Source: Chaetoderma sp. LZ-2023a (Eukaryota > Mollusca > Caudofoveata > Chaetodermatida > Chaetodermatidae). Taken from it: 64,000 bases of DNA. This document shows positions 11,713 through 20,973 of the stretch, one piece after another. The notes beneath the pieces were generated by a model. The model searched no databases, was not told the DNA's origin, and saw only the letters and a list, made by a program, of their open reading frames with translations. The DNA lies in the NCBI GenBank assembly GCA_034401795.1, contig CM067360.1:49128573-49192572 (forward strand), in the 5' to 3' direction. The translations under genes were made by a program, and so were the position numbers. Position 1 is the first letter of the stretch. Every line of letters starts with the position of its first letter.

Positions 11713-11763
11713 ATGGCGGGAGGATACACTTCGCCACCGGAGGACGTTGGACCTTTAAATCAG
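11713..11763 (+). CDS. DIRS-A gag, predicted first exon
   Basis: ATG opens 17 codons (begins MAGGYTSPPEDVG) and ends at CAG|gtgact. It corresponds in position, size and phase to the 48-nt first exons of the two DIRS-B copies, which also end at a 'gtga' donor. Splicing to the acceptor at 12526 keeps the gag frame. The exon call is inferred from conservation between the related elements, not from RNA. An alternative is that this is a short separate frame running to 11955. Confidence 0.55.
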
Positions 11764-12526
11764 GTGACTTCTAGTAAAATTAGCGAGTTTTCTTCCCGGT
11801 GTATTGTGTTTCCGGGACTCGCGTTTACCGTGATAAGCGCCTTAGTTAGTTGGTTTAAGGTCAACTCGGTGCTACCTAGGACTAATTTCTCTTTCTGTTT
11901 CTGTCCACAGGTCTGTATGACGCTAGGTTGTGACGTCACAGTGCCAGAGAATTAGTATTCTCTCCACCATGGTTCCATTTCCTACTAACACTGTTAGGTT
12001 ATCTAACCAAATGAAAAATTATGCCCAGTGAGTTGGAGGCCTGGTATAAAGGTCTTCTCACTTTGCCCTCTTGTTCCAATTCCTTCCCCATGAGGTGGAG
12101 AGAGTTAAGAGGCGTGCTGATGGTGGAGTTTCCGGTTCGTTACGTTGGATGGTTTGTCTATACAAAGTGTCAGGTATCTAGTTATTGATAATGTGGTGAT
12201 GTTAATTATTGTAAACAATCAAAGGGAGATAATTAACATTTTTGCCAGTAAAGAGTTATCTATATGTATCTGATGGTTGTGTAGTCAACTTATCCATTCA
12301 GCATACAATTCGTCTTTGCACTTGGATGTTTTGTTGGGATCGAATTTTTCCTGTCACGGGATTAATGACGTCATAATCAGCTGGCTATGTATTTATTAGC
12401 AATTCAAGCGCTAGGCTGGTTTTTGATGTATATTGATCTTTATGATCGTTTTCCTTCTCCTTGAGTTGGATTGAGTTTCTAAGCTTAACTAGTTGCTCAT
12501 ACTCCTTGTCCTTTGCCCTGTTTCAG
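11764..12526 (+). other. Predicted intron in DIRS-A gag
   Basis: It starts gtgact and ends 'ccctgtttcag'. It is non-coding by appearance apart from the short open tail to 11955. DIRS-B has an equivalent intron (18802-19742) between 'AAG|gtgata' and 'tccatttcag'. Internal CAG acceptors such as that at 11910 are possible alternatives. Confidence 0.5.
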
Positions 12527-14590
12527 GGACCGGGTTGCGCGTCCTGTGGACGTTTTATGCATGTGAAGTTCTGGCCGCATCTGTGTTATCGATGTAGCCC
12601 TTGTGGTCCATTGATTAATTGTGACATATGTAAGCACTGGGGGGGCGAGTTAATGTCCGAATTCTTGTGCTGCTTACAGGCGACGGACAAGGTGGTAGTG
12701 GAGGAGAAGAAGAAGAAGCGGAAACGAGAGGTTGTAAGTAAGAAGGGTAAGGGGAAGGTCTCGTCCGCGGTGGATATGGAGACCTTCCGGACCGAGATGT
12801 TGGGAGAGATGAGGAGGACAATAAAAGATTTGGTTCCAGGGTTGCTTCGTGGCATGCTTCCTGGACCAGATCCTTTATTGTCCTCATCATCGGCTTCGGA
12901 GCAGGTAATCCCCGCCTCTGGATCGATTTTCCTTAGTCCGCTTCCGTTGTCCGACGATTCAGAGGTGGCCCCATTAGAGGGGGCGTTCCACGGCCCTGGC
13001 AGCAGGCTTATTGCCGCGCCGATAGGGGACCGTGGACGGTTGTCGCTGGAACCCGCTGGCTGCTTATCAGTCCAGGGGTATCCGCACGCCGCGGTGGCCA
13101 GTACCTCCTATGGCACCGTTCCTGGTCAGCCCGGGTTAGCTCTCTTTGCTGACCCGGGGTCTAATCTTTCTGACCAGGGTGATGAGGATTACCTGCTAGG
13201 GTCGCCGTCTGACGACGCGGACATGGATGAAGACGTTTGTGCACCCCTCGCGGGGAATACAGGCGCTTTTTTCCACGGTATTACTCACCCTGGAGTAAGG
13301 TCCGCGGTTCAGGTGGTGGCCCAGGGCGCTGCTGATGGCCAGCGGTACCGCATACCTCGGCTTGCCGAGAGTGTAGCTGGTGCTGGCCGGGCCCGTGGTA
13401 GGGCTATATATACCCCGCGCTCTACCGCGGTGCCTGCTCCTGGTCAAACCAGTGATATTCTCATGCCGGTGCTGTCAGGCCCGCATGTTTTCCCTGGCTT
13501 GCCAGGTGTATCAGCGTACCCGCCGTCAAGCTCTACTGCTTGCGCTCAGGAGGAAGACGAAGGACCCCGTCTTGTAGAGCGCTCGCAGTTAGCCACGGAG
13601 GAGGATTGGTATGACGCTTGCCAGTGGTTGGTGAGCGTTAGGCCTGATCTGCCCGTGGAGCAGTCGGCTAGCCACCGTGTTCACACGCCGTGGTTAGCTG
13701 GGAAACCAACTGCTAACGCTATGCCTTCTCTGCCGCTGGCGGAGCATGTCGTTGACATGTTCAAGGCGGCGGAGGCGTCCATTAACACGAGTGGACGTCT
13801 CGCGAAGGCCCCTCGCGAGGTGGCCAGGCGTTGTCGCATCGTGCCCCTGGACTACCAGCGGTACGGTGTGGTACCCAAGCCCAGCGTGGATGACCGCGCG
13901 GCTTTGGGTGAGGATACGCGGCCAGGATCCCGTTCTGACGCGGGGGTCTTGTGCGCGAACGCGTTGCGTTCGGCGAATACCGCGTTGCGTGATGCGGAGG
14001 AGAGTGGGAGGGCTTCGATTGCCGCTCTGTCCCACGTCTCCCAGCTGTTACAGGGGGTAGTAACGGCATCCGCGTCGCGCCAGCCAGGCCCGCTCGCGGT
14101 CCAGCGAACCATCCAGGATGGTATTAACCTGGCGCTGGACTGTATGACGCGGGCGGTGACCAGGAGTGTCAGGGCAAGACGCACATTTGCCCTGGACAAT
14201 CTGTGCCCGTCTCAGGACCTGTATAATAGGCTACTCCGTACGCCTATGACGGGTCCTGGTCTTTTTGGAGGTGAGGGATGTCGCCACCTCCAGGAGACGG
14301 TCACCCTGGTGAATAACCAGAGGGCGCTGCGCGAACAGTTTGAGGTACTGCGTCGTGCTAACGTTCGCGCCGCGGCCCCTGCGTATCGTCCCCTGCAGGC
14401 TCGAGGTGGTGCTGGCCAAGTCAGAGGCCAGCCGCCGTCGCAGCGCCGGCCTCGGCCGCGTGCGATTCGGCCAGCAGTGAGGGGGGCGCAGGCTCCTCAG
14501 CCGCCGTCAGCCAGGCAGCCGCCCGTGCACCGAGGTGCGCGCGGGGCGGGGCGGGTCGCGCGAGGATCTGGGCGTGGTTATCGTTCCTGA
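12527..14590 (+). CDS. gag: DIRS-A Gag-like protein, main exon
   Basis: This is an uninterrupted frame of about 688 codons; the open frame itself extends upstream to 12461. The first part has CxxC pairs (GCASC, CYRCSPC, NCDIC), a zinc-binding look typical of DIRS N-terminal proteins. A Lys/Arg run (EKKKKRKRE) follows, a likely nuclear signal. The middle is acidic and low in complexity, and the C-terminus is Arg/Gly/Pro-rich (ending RGAGRVARGSGRGYRS), as expected for nucleic-acid binding. It presumably packages the element's RNA. The 3' end overlaps the RT frame by 56 bases, in a different frame. Base composition is clearly more GC-rich than the surrounding intron. Confidence 0.75.
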   Translation, partial: GPGCASCGRFMHVKFWPHLCYRCSPCGPLINCDICKHWGGELMSEFLCCLQATDKVVVEEKKKKRKREVVSKKGKGKVSSAVDMETFRTEMLGEMRRTIKDLVPGLLRGMLPGPDPLLSSSSASEQVIPASGSIFLSPLPLSDDSEVAPLEGAFHGPGSRLIAAPIGDRGRLSLEPAGCLSVQGYPHAAVASTSYGTVPGQPGLALFADPGSNLSDQGDEDYLLGSPSDDADMDEDVCAPLAGNTGAFFHGITHPGVRSAVQVVAQGAADGQRYRIPRLAESVAGAGRARGRAIYTPRSTAVPAPGQTSDILMPVLSGPHVFPGLPGVSAYPPSSSTACAQEEDEGPRLVERSQLATEEDWYDACQWLVSVRPDLPVEQSASHRVHTPWLAGKPTANAMPSLPLAEHVVDMFKAAEASINTSGRLAKAPREVARRCRIVPLDYQRYGVVPKPSVDDRAALGEDTRPGSRSDAGVLCANALRSANTALRDAEESGRASIAALSHVSQLLQGVVTASASRQPGPLAVQRTIQDGINLALDCMTRAVTRSVRARRTFALDNLCPSQDLYNRLLRTPMTGPGLFGGEGCRHLQETVTLVNNQRALREQFEVLRRANVRAAAPAYRPLQARGGAGQVRGQPPSQRRPRPRAIRPAVRGAQAPQPPSARQPPVHRGARGAGRVARGSGRGYRS

Positions 14591-16721
14591 CAGGGCGCTT
14601 ACCGCGGTAAGGACCACGCCGGTGTGTATGGCGACGGAGACAGTGCCGCTCTTGCATGCCTTGTGTCCACCGCGGTCCCTAGGTGGACCGGTGGGAGGCC
14701 GGCTAGCCGACCACATGCAAGAGTGGGAACGGTTAACTCAGGACCGTTTAGTCTTGCGATGGCTTTCCGTGGGGTATCATCCAGAGTGGATGACAGGCCC
14801 GCCGTCGCGACTGTCTCTGGTGCCAGTCTGGACTCCCATTCCGAGAGATCCAGATCAAAGGTTGTGTATCGAGGAGGAGATAAATTCCCTCGTACAAAAA
14901 GGAGCTATTCAGCCGGCACAAAGGTGTCCGGGCTTCTATTCAACCCTGTTCTTGGTAACAAAACGCACCGGTGGGTGGAGACCGATTCTCAACCTCAAGC
15001 CATTGAACAAGTTCATCGAGACGCCCAGTTTCAAGATGGAAACGGTGCGCTCGGTGTTGGCGGGGTTGGAGAGGGGGATGTGGACGGCGTCGATAGATTT
15101 GAAGGACGCTTATTTCCACATCCCCATCCACAGGAGTTTCTGTCGCTTCCTGAGATTTGCATTCCAGGGCAGACAGTGGGAATTCAGGGTGTTGCCCTTC
15201 GGAATTTCCACGGCTCCTCGGGTTTTCACCCGTGTGGTTCTTGCGATCACAGCATACCTCCGCAGGAGAAGCATAGCAGTCCACACGTACATAGACGACT
15301 GGCTGTTGAAAGCGCACACCCGGGAAAGTTTGTCCGCCAATCTGGAGATTGTTTTGAAAATTCTCACAGACTTGGGCTGGATGATCAATTTCCCAAAATC
15401 AGAGCTGACTCCATCCCAGAAGTTTGTTTACCTGGGGATGTTCTTCGATCTGGAGACAGGATATGTTTATCCTACTCAGGAGAGAGTTCAAATACTCATC
15501 TCGTTGATTCAGTCAGTGTGCGACAGTCGTCATGTCCTGGCACGGGTTTACTTGAGAATGCTGGGGTTGATGGTTTCGTTGGAACCAGTCATTCCTCAGG
15601 CCGCCTTACGCAGGCGGCCGATCCAGTTGTTTCTCATGACACAATGGACCCAGAGTACAGGTTCGCTGGACTCGAATGTGTCAGTGTTGGCGCCTCTGAT
15701 TCACCACCTGCAATGGTGGTTGAATACAGAGAATCTCTTACCGGGGGTTTTGCTAACCCCTCCCCACCCTCAGGTGACTGTGTATACAGATGCATCGATG
15801 GAGGGCTGGGGAGCTTGCCTGGAAGAATCCACGATATCAGGGCTTTGGAATCTGGAACAGTCACAGGAACATATAAATCTACTGGAGCTAAGAGCAGTAG
15901 TCCTGGGCCTGGAACATTTCTTACGGAAAGTTCAGGGCAAGATTGTTCTTATTCGTTCAGACAACTCAACAGTTGTGACTTACATAAACCGCCAGGGCGG
16001 AACGAAGTCGCCCAGTCTCTGTATGATGACATGGAAACTGCTTTGTTGGTGTCTGGATCACCAGATTACCTTGAAAGCAGTTCATATTCCGGGAAGGTTA
16101 AACCTGCTAGCAGACTCATTGAGCCGAAGGATGAGTGTTTTACCCACGGAATGGCAACTAAATCAATGTGTGGCGGATCGTCTGTTCGACCATTGGGGGA
16201 AACCCAACATCGATTTGTTCGCAACGAAGAAGAATGCGAAGATGACGACGTACGTCTCTCCGATTCCGGATCCAAGCGCTTTCGCAACAGATGCGTTAGC
16301 TATCAGCTGGGGGAGAATGTATGCATACGCATTCCCTCCAGCAATCCTGATTCCAAAAATTCTTCAGAAAATCAGACAAGAGGAATGCCAAGTGCTTCTG
16401 ATCGCCCCGGATTGGCCAAGCCGATCATGGTATACGGATCTGCTGGACCTTCTGGTCTGCAATCCGGTTCCTCTGCCTCTGATGGACGATATTATCTTCC
16501 AGGGCAAGGCCCTTCACAACAATCCGTCAATGTTCAGATTGACTGCATGGATGTTGTCAAGGAATCTAGAATTAAGGAGGGTTTTTCTGAGCAAGCAGCC
16601 ATGTTTATGGCCAAAGCCAGGAGGGGGTCAACCTCCAGAGCATATAATTATAAAATCAACAGATTTGCAGAATGGTGCTCAAAAAGATGTATTGATCCAA
16701 TGGATTCATCTATTCAAGTAG
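14535..16721 (+). CDS. pol: DIRS-A reverse transcriptase / RNase H polyprotein
   Basis: This frame of 728 codons is intact. Reverse transcriptase motifs are in order: GGWRPILNLKPLN, SIDLKDAYFHIPI, FRVLPFGISTAPRVFT and the catalytic HTYIDDWLL (codons at about 15285-15305). RNase H follows, with VYTDASMEGWG, LLELRAV, IRSDNST and the HIPGRLNLLADSLSR motif, so all catalytic acidic residues are visible. The C-terminal part has DLFAT-KNAK and LIAPDWPSRSWY, the region often annotated in DIRS elements as a Dam-like methyltransferase domain; I see no clear catalytic motif there. The frame overlaps the gag end and the recombinase start, so expression by frameshift or reinitiation is likely. The first ATG may not be the true start. 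Confidence 0.9.
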   Translation: MRAGRGGSREDLGVVIVPDRALTAVRTTPVCMATETVPLLHALCPPRSLGGPVGGRLADHMQEWERLTQDRLVLRWLSVGYHPEWMTGPPSRLSLVPVWTPIPRDPDQRLCIEEEINSLVQKGAIQPAQRCPGFYSTLFLVTKRTGGWRPILNLKPLNKFIETPSFKMETVRSVLAGLERGMWTASIDLKDAYFHIPIHRSFCRFLRFAFQGRQWEFRVLPFGISTAPRVFTRVVLAITAYLRRRSIAVHTYIDDWLLKAHTRESLSANLEIVLKILTDLGWMINFPKSELTPSQKFVYLGMFFDLETGYVYPTQERVQILISLIQSVCDSRHVLARVYLRMLGLMVSLEPVIPQAALRRRPIQLFLMTQWTQSTGSLDSNVSVLAPLIHHLQWWLNTENLLPGVLLTPPHPQVTVYTDASMEGWGACLEESTISGLWNLEQSQEHINLLELRAVVLGLEHFLRKVQGKIVLIRSDNSTVVTYINRQGGTKSPSLCMMTWKLLCWCLDHQITLKAVHIPGRLNLLADSLSRRMSVLPTEWQLNQCVADRLFDHWGKPNIDLFATKKNAKMTTYVSPIPDPSAFATDALAISWGRMYAYAFPPAILIPKILQKIRQEECQVLLIAPDWPSRSWYTDLLDLLVCNPVPLPLMDDIIFQGKALHNNPSMFRLTAWMLSRNLELRRVFLSKQPCLWPKPGGGQPPEHIIIKSTDLQNGAQKDVLIQWIHLFK

Positions 16722-17560
16722 TAGCTGATTTCCTCTGTCACCTCTATGATGCCTATAGCCTCAAGCCTAACTCTATTGCTGGTTATAAGTCAGCATTAAT
16801 GTCTGTTATTCCTTGCTTGGCTAAGAGGGGAAGTGATGAAGTAAATACATTGAATGTATTAATTAAAGGCATGGGCAATCTAAGACCAAGGAATCCTCCT
16901 GTGATTCCGTCTTGGAGTTTATCGCTAGTGCTTCAAGTACTAGGTGATAAGCCTTTTGAACCACTTAGTTCCATTTCTATGAAACTATTAACACTGAAGA
17001 CTGTGTTTTTAATTGCTGCGGCCTCGGCTAGGCGTAGGAGTGAGATTCATGCCTTATCAGCCGAGGATGACCGTTTTGTGGTTTCAGGGGAGGGCCTTAA
17101 GCTGCTACCTAGGATTAATTTCTTGGCTAAAAATCAGTCGTTGAAATATCCAGGTCAACCTATTATTTTGCCTGCTTTAACTAGATATGATCCTAATTCT
17201 AAAGCATGGTGTCCCGTCCGGGCGCTGCGCCGGTACAAACAACGTACGGCGGCATGGCGCACCGACCAGTCAGCGTTATGGTTGTCATATATTGAACCCC
17301 ATGGGAGAGCTTCTAAGGACACCATTTCCAGGTGGATTGTGGAATGCATTCAGTTTTGCCATAAATCCGCCACCGGGAAGCAGGTTGACGTGGCCAAGGC
17401 TCACAGTGTCCGCGGCGTAGTGACATCCACGGCCCTATTTAATGGGGTCCCTGTGGATGATATTATGTCGGTGGCTCAGTGGCACTGTGAGTCAAGTTTT
17501 ACAGACCATTATCTCCGTGACACCTCTAATCCTCTCGCCTTGTCGGTTTTGAAAAAATAA
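16547..17560 (+). CDS. DIRS-A tyrosine recombinase
   Basis: From the ATG at 16547 the frame reads MDVVKESRIKEGFSE and runs 337 codons to the stop. The same frame is open back to 14624, but that part is only the shadow of the RT gene. An N-terminal SAM-like core-binding domain (STSRAYNYKINRFAEWC) is followed by the catalytic domain: Arg in ASARRRSEIHAL, the HxxR box AHSVRG, then QWHCESSFTDHYLRD with the expected Tyr nucleophile. It would integrate the circular cDNA by strand exchange. It overlaps the RT frame by about 175 bases, the usual DIRS arrangement. No stops or shifts are seen. Confidence 0.9.
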   Translation: MDVVKESRIKEGFSEQAAMFMAKARRGSTSRAYNYKINRFAEWCSKRCIDPMDSSIQVVADFLCHLYDAYSLKPNSIAGYKSALMSVIPCLAKRGSDEVNTLNVLIKGMGNLRPRNPPVIPSWSLSLVLQVLGDKPFEPLSSISMKLLTLKTVFLIAAASARRRSEIHALSAEDDRFVVSGEGLKLLPRINFLAKNQSLKYPGQPIILPALTRYDPNSKAWCPVRALRRYKQRTAAWRTDQSALWLSYIEPHGRASKDTISRWIVECIQFCHKSATGKQVDVAKAHSVRGVVTSTALFNGVPVDDIMSVAQWHCESSFTDHYLRDTSNPLALSVLKK

Positions 17561-18096
17561 ATCGGTTTATATTTTTTGAGGTGATTTCCTCATTACTTAT
17601 ATATATCACAATTAATTTATGGAAACACCCACTTTTTTGGGCCTGCATCAGTCTTTACCGATGGGAAGATGATGTCAGCAGCCATTTTCAACAAGGTCAG
17701 TCTTGTTCATGTGTTGTCCGTTGTTGATTGTATTGTCACGATTACCCGTTATTAATATGGTGATGGTTTGTGTATTTGGGTGGTTCATTGTTGAGAGTTA
17801 CGAAAATGGAGCTTTTTCGTCTCTGTCCTGTAGTACATGGCACTTGTACGTAGAGAGCGTATAGGACATTGAGGTCAGTCGACTCTTCCTCCCAGGAAGG
17901 AGGGGGGGGGGGGGAGCGCATATGACATTCGGTCATCTCTCATACATCGGTCGTGTTATCCGATGGTTAGTCAAATCCTGACTGTTTTTTCTTACAGTTT
18001 CAGAAGTTTAAGTGCCTTAAACGCAGAAAAGCGTATTGGGATGAGCTGGTCTTTTGACCTCGCCTCCCTCCCGCCAGATTCACTTTCGAATTCTGG
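17561..18096 (+). other. DIRS-A 3' non-coding region
   Basis: It lies between the recombinase stop and the internal complementary region. It contains a long G run at about 17902-17915. No gene is seen. Confidence 0.6.
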
Positions 18097-18195
18097 CAAT
18101 ATCAAAAGTATTAGGGAGGTAAGTATACTCTTGAAGTGAAATAAACGAAATCTAGGATTTCTTTTTTCACGAGAGAGTTGATACTTACCTCCCTA
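18097..18195. repeat. DIRS-A internal complementary region
   Basis: Bases 18097-18142 are the exact reverse complement of the element's left terminus (11427-11472). Bases 18136-18195 are the exact reverse complement of its right terminus. The two halves overlap in GTGAAAT. This fused complement of both ends is the hallmark of DIRS1-type elements and is thought to template completion of the circular intermediate. Confidence 0.95.
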
Positions 18196-18264
18196 GATAC
18201 GGACCCGGCCTCTCCACCCCACAGAGGCTCGGTCTTCAGGCTCTTAATAGTTGCATGTGTGTCA

Positions 18265-18441
18265 GCCAATAATCTAGTCAGAGGAAGTGCTAGTCTGCGC
18301 ATGCGCGGTGGTGGGGCTGGCATCCGCCAGACTACGCTCTGACTCCCTGCCCAGTAGGGGCACCTAACTGTTTTAAATCTGAGTGTTTATTGAGTGAAAG
18401 CCAATATTTAGCAATATCAAAAGTATTAGGGAGGTAAGTAT
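18265..18441. repeat. DIRS-A right inverted terminal repeat
   Basis: It is the reverse complement of 11443-11620 with almost no differences. The outermost 45 bases to the right (to 18486) differ from the left end, as is normal for the split-terminus structure of DIRS elements. Confidence 0.92.
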
Positions 18442-18753
18442 CAACTCTCTCGTGAAAAAAGAAATCCTAGATTTCGTTTATTTCACATCATGAGAGCATA
18501 CTTACCTCCCTAACACTCTTGATATACTAGTATATCGGCTCTAAGTTCAATAAGATTCAGAATTATACAAAATTAGGTGCCCCTAATGGGTAGGTGGATG
18601 TACACAGTCGTGCACATGACAGACCCCACCTCCTGCGCATGCGCATACTGGTACTTCCGTTTTCTAATATATTGGCTGACAGTCAACTTTGTAGAAAACT
18701 TTCCAAGCTCTTTATTGAGAATTTCCACTGTCTATTATCCTCTTTTATTCATA

Positions 18754-18801
18754 ATGGCTGATGCAAAAGTGTCAGACGAGTCCTCCTCTTCATCCATTAA
18801 G
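18754..18801 (+). pseudogene. DIRS-B gag, first exon
   Basis: ATG opens 16 codons (begins MADAKVSDESSSSS) and ends AAG|gtgata. It is homologous to 11106-11153. It is in phase with the acceptor at 19742. The gene is destroyed further on by the Polinton insertion. Confidence 0.5.
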
Positions 18802-19742
18802 GTGATATTGTTCCATATATTAATTAAGACTTGTAACTTTTATATGTTACCGGTTTTCGTTCGCGGCCATTTTGCCGTTACTGCATTTTCAGGCACTGGG
18901 AATCCTTGTTAAATTTCTCCCAATGCCTAGGGCTATTAATCCGTTGTGCTTTGTGTTCACGGGTTCAACTTATGGATGGTAAGGGCTCCTGTTCTTCTCT
19001 CGAAGGTTGTTTACGTCTCTTTTTTTACTTATCATTGTGATATGTCTACGGGTTGGAGATATAGTAAATGAATAAAAGAAATATCTCCTTCCTTTTGTCC
19101 CATCCCCCTCATCAGTTCTACAGAAAGAAGAGTCGGCGGATGGATGGACGTGTTCTCCTGCACAAGAGGGTGTTTTTTGCCTGTGCTCAAGCTAAGGGAG
19201 TTTATTAGTTATGGCACATAATTATTTGAAACTATTCACAAATTTCTGCTGCCATTTGTCTATTGCACTGTATTCTCTCTTGTATGTGCATGGGTTCTCG
19301 AATATATATAATTTAATATCATATTATTCGGGAATAATGAATGTCTTTAGTCTCTAGATATTTCTTGCATTCATTTCTGATGTCCCCTCTCCTTGAAGGA
19401 GCTGTTGCATTGAGGTTTGATGTCATAATCAACCAGAGTTTTTTCTCTTTCCTTGATGTCATAATCTTAGTTTAGAGAAATCTTTTTGATGTTTTTATCT
19501 CCTTTTATTATGAACGTGGAGGGATATCTAGATAGTCAATAATCTTTCTCTCTCTCATTCTTAATTTGGGATCCTGGTTGTGATTGGTTATTATTAACAA
19601 GAGAAGTCAGCTGTCCTGTAAGGGTTGTCTGTAATAAAAGTGGGTGTCTTCTCTCGAGTTTGTTCTTGTTTTGTACTAAGAGTCAAACAACAAGGTTTTG
19701 CAAACTATAATGCTCATTGTCTTCGTATGCCTTCCATTTCAG
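18802..19742 (+). other. DIRS-B predicted gag intron and 5' region
   Basis: It starts gtgata and ends 'cttccatttcag'. The first 260 bases are collinear with DIRS-B copy 1; the rest shows no gene. It is T-rich before the acceptor. Confidence 0.45.
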
Positions 19743-19780
19743 AAGTCATGTCCATCATGCTTTAAGCCCATGAAGGCTAG
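19743..19780 (+). pseudogene. DIRS-B gag second exon, 5' piece
   Basis: It opens with a CPSC pair (KSCPSCFKPMKA), aligned in position to the GCASC pair of the DIRS-A gag. It is cut after GGCTAG by the Polinton. The frame resumes at 50043 with further Cys pairs, showing the insertion hit the zinc-binding region. Confidence 0.7.
19775..19780. repeat. Polinton target site duplication, left (GGCTAG)
   Basis: GGCTAG here and at 50037-50042 immediately flank the inverted terminal repeats. Six-base duplications are standard for Polintons. Only one copy is needed to keep the DIRS-B gag frame. Confidence 0.85.
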
Positions 19781-19882
19781 TAGTAGTGCCGGAGTCAAAA
19801 TGATACCACCACCTTCAACTGGCAGCCATTCGGCGATCCATGGCCCCCACCACCCTCTCAATCCCTGGGGGCATAGGGTTGT
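19781..19882. repeat. Polinton left terminal inverted repeat
   Basis: It starts tagtagtgccggagtcaaaa and matches the reverse complement of 49935-50036 with about a dozen differences. Similarity ends just after 'ccctgggggcatagg'. The repeats have diverged, which points to an old insertion. Confidence 0.85.
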
Positions 19883-19937
19883 GGAGACGTGATTTTCGTG
19901 GTTGGTGTATGCCTCTAGATGGAGATGGGAGCTGCTG

Positions 19938-20058
19938 TTCTCCCGGACATGGAAGGCCGTGGCGGGTATAAAACTCCCGTGCGGACCCCACATGTCCGGG
20001 AGAACCTCTTCAGGATACTGGCCAGTGGCCGGCCTCTCTCTATTCTGACCGGTATCCT
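19938..20058. repeat. Two adjacent hairpins next to the Polinton left end
   Basis: First, TTCTCCCGGACATG (19938-19951) pairs perfectly with CATGTCCGGGAGAA (19991-20004); its loop contains a TATAAAA. Second, AGGATACtGGCCAG (from 20012) pairs imperfectly with ctGAcCGGTATCCT (to 20058). They are not part of the terminal repeat. A promoter or replication role is possible but unproven. Confidence 0.6.
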
Positions 20059-20973
20059 GAGGATGTTTTTCTATCTGTAGGACACTTTTGTACCTATCCT
20101 ACCTATGTACCTATCCTACATATCCTACCTATGTACCTATCCTACCTATCTCCTACCCCACTTATCTCCTACCGTACTCTGTTGCTATTCCAGCCGGCTG
20201 GTGTGTGTGTCTGTAGTGCTTTGACCCCACACTGGGGGGGGTCGTGGTGGGTCTTTATCTAACTTGGTCATATTACCCTGGCCCTGGTGTCTTACCTAGT
20301 TTAGAAATTTCAGGTAAGTTCTAGCGAGGTCTTTTGAGCGGATTTGAACTCCAGTCTGCAACCTGGGAACACTATGCAATTCAACAACTCTATCAACTCT
20401 ATTGATAGACCCACCGCAACAATATTAAGATCTTGACTCTTAGTACTCTTTATCTCTGAGCATGAGTTGTGAAATCGCTGTTACTGCGTTATCTCGAAGT
20501 GACGTCAAGATCTAGAGTAAGTCCAGCCTGATAGCGCAGCAACATAGCAACGTGTAAACACATAACTTATCAGCTATATTTATTAATGCATACATGGCCG
20601 AGATAGTTAATGCGTTGTATTATACACTTTTAAAATCACAGGTTCAAATCTCGTTATGTGTTATTAGCAAGTGGTAAACATGTCTACAATTACTCTTTAC
20701 CCGTTACCCGAGAAGCATGACATCACGTCAAGACCAACTCGCACAGTCACATAAAACCCATGATTGCAGACCACAGACCCTCGACTGGGCCAAAGTCAAG
20801 AATAGTAGTTTATTTAGCCCACCTGCTATGCGTTAACACCCAATTAGACACAGCATCCATAATGGTATACCAGCGATCATAAATTACGTGTGAGCGCACA
20901 ACCATACATTACGTGTAAACACTAAAAAACTCAACTACGTGTAAGCGCTCATCTACAAACAATATTACACACA
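20059..20973. other. Polinton left arm, non-coding
   Basis: It includes a short tandem repeat of 'cctatcctac' units (about 20092-20172). I see no gene up to the duplicated small gene. Confidence 0.5.

Larger units (their letters stand above)
11427..18486 (+). mobile_element. DIRS-A: intact DIRS-type tyrosine-recombinase retrotransposon
   Basis: It is a complete element of about 7.06 kb. It has inverted terminal repeats (11443-11620 and 18265-18441), an internal complementary region (18097-18195), and long uninterrupted frames for gag, RT/RNase H and a tyrosine recombinase. DIRS elements copy through a circular DNA intermediate and integrate by tyrosine recombination, without the target duplication typical of DDE integrases. 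Both ends carry the heptamer ATTTCAC in the same orientation, which I take as the crossover site. It lies exactly where a DIRS-B copy begins. The intact frames and perfect internal matches suggest recent activity. Confidence 0.93.

Noticed and set aside
12630..12679. Possible 50-nt second intron in the DIRS-A gag (gtaagc ... ttacag)
   Set aside because: Removing it would shift the otherwise uninterrupted gag frame into an early stop and would delete a CxxC pair.
14624..16546. N-terminal 640 codons of the long frame that ends in the DIRS-A recombinase
   Set aside because: It is the shadow of the RT/RNase H gene in another frame. It has no motifs, and its composition is Gly/Ser-rich and unlike a domain. 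Only the part from about 16547 is recombinase.
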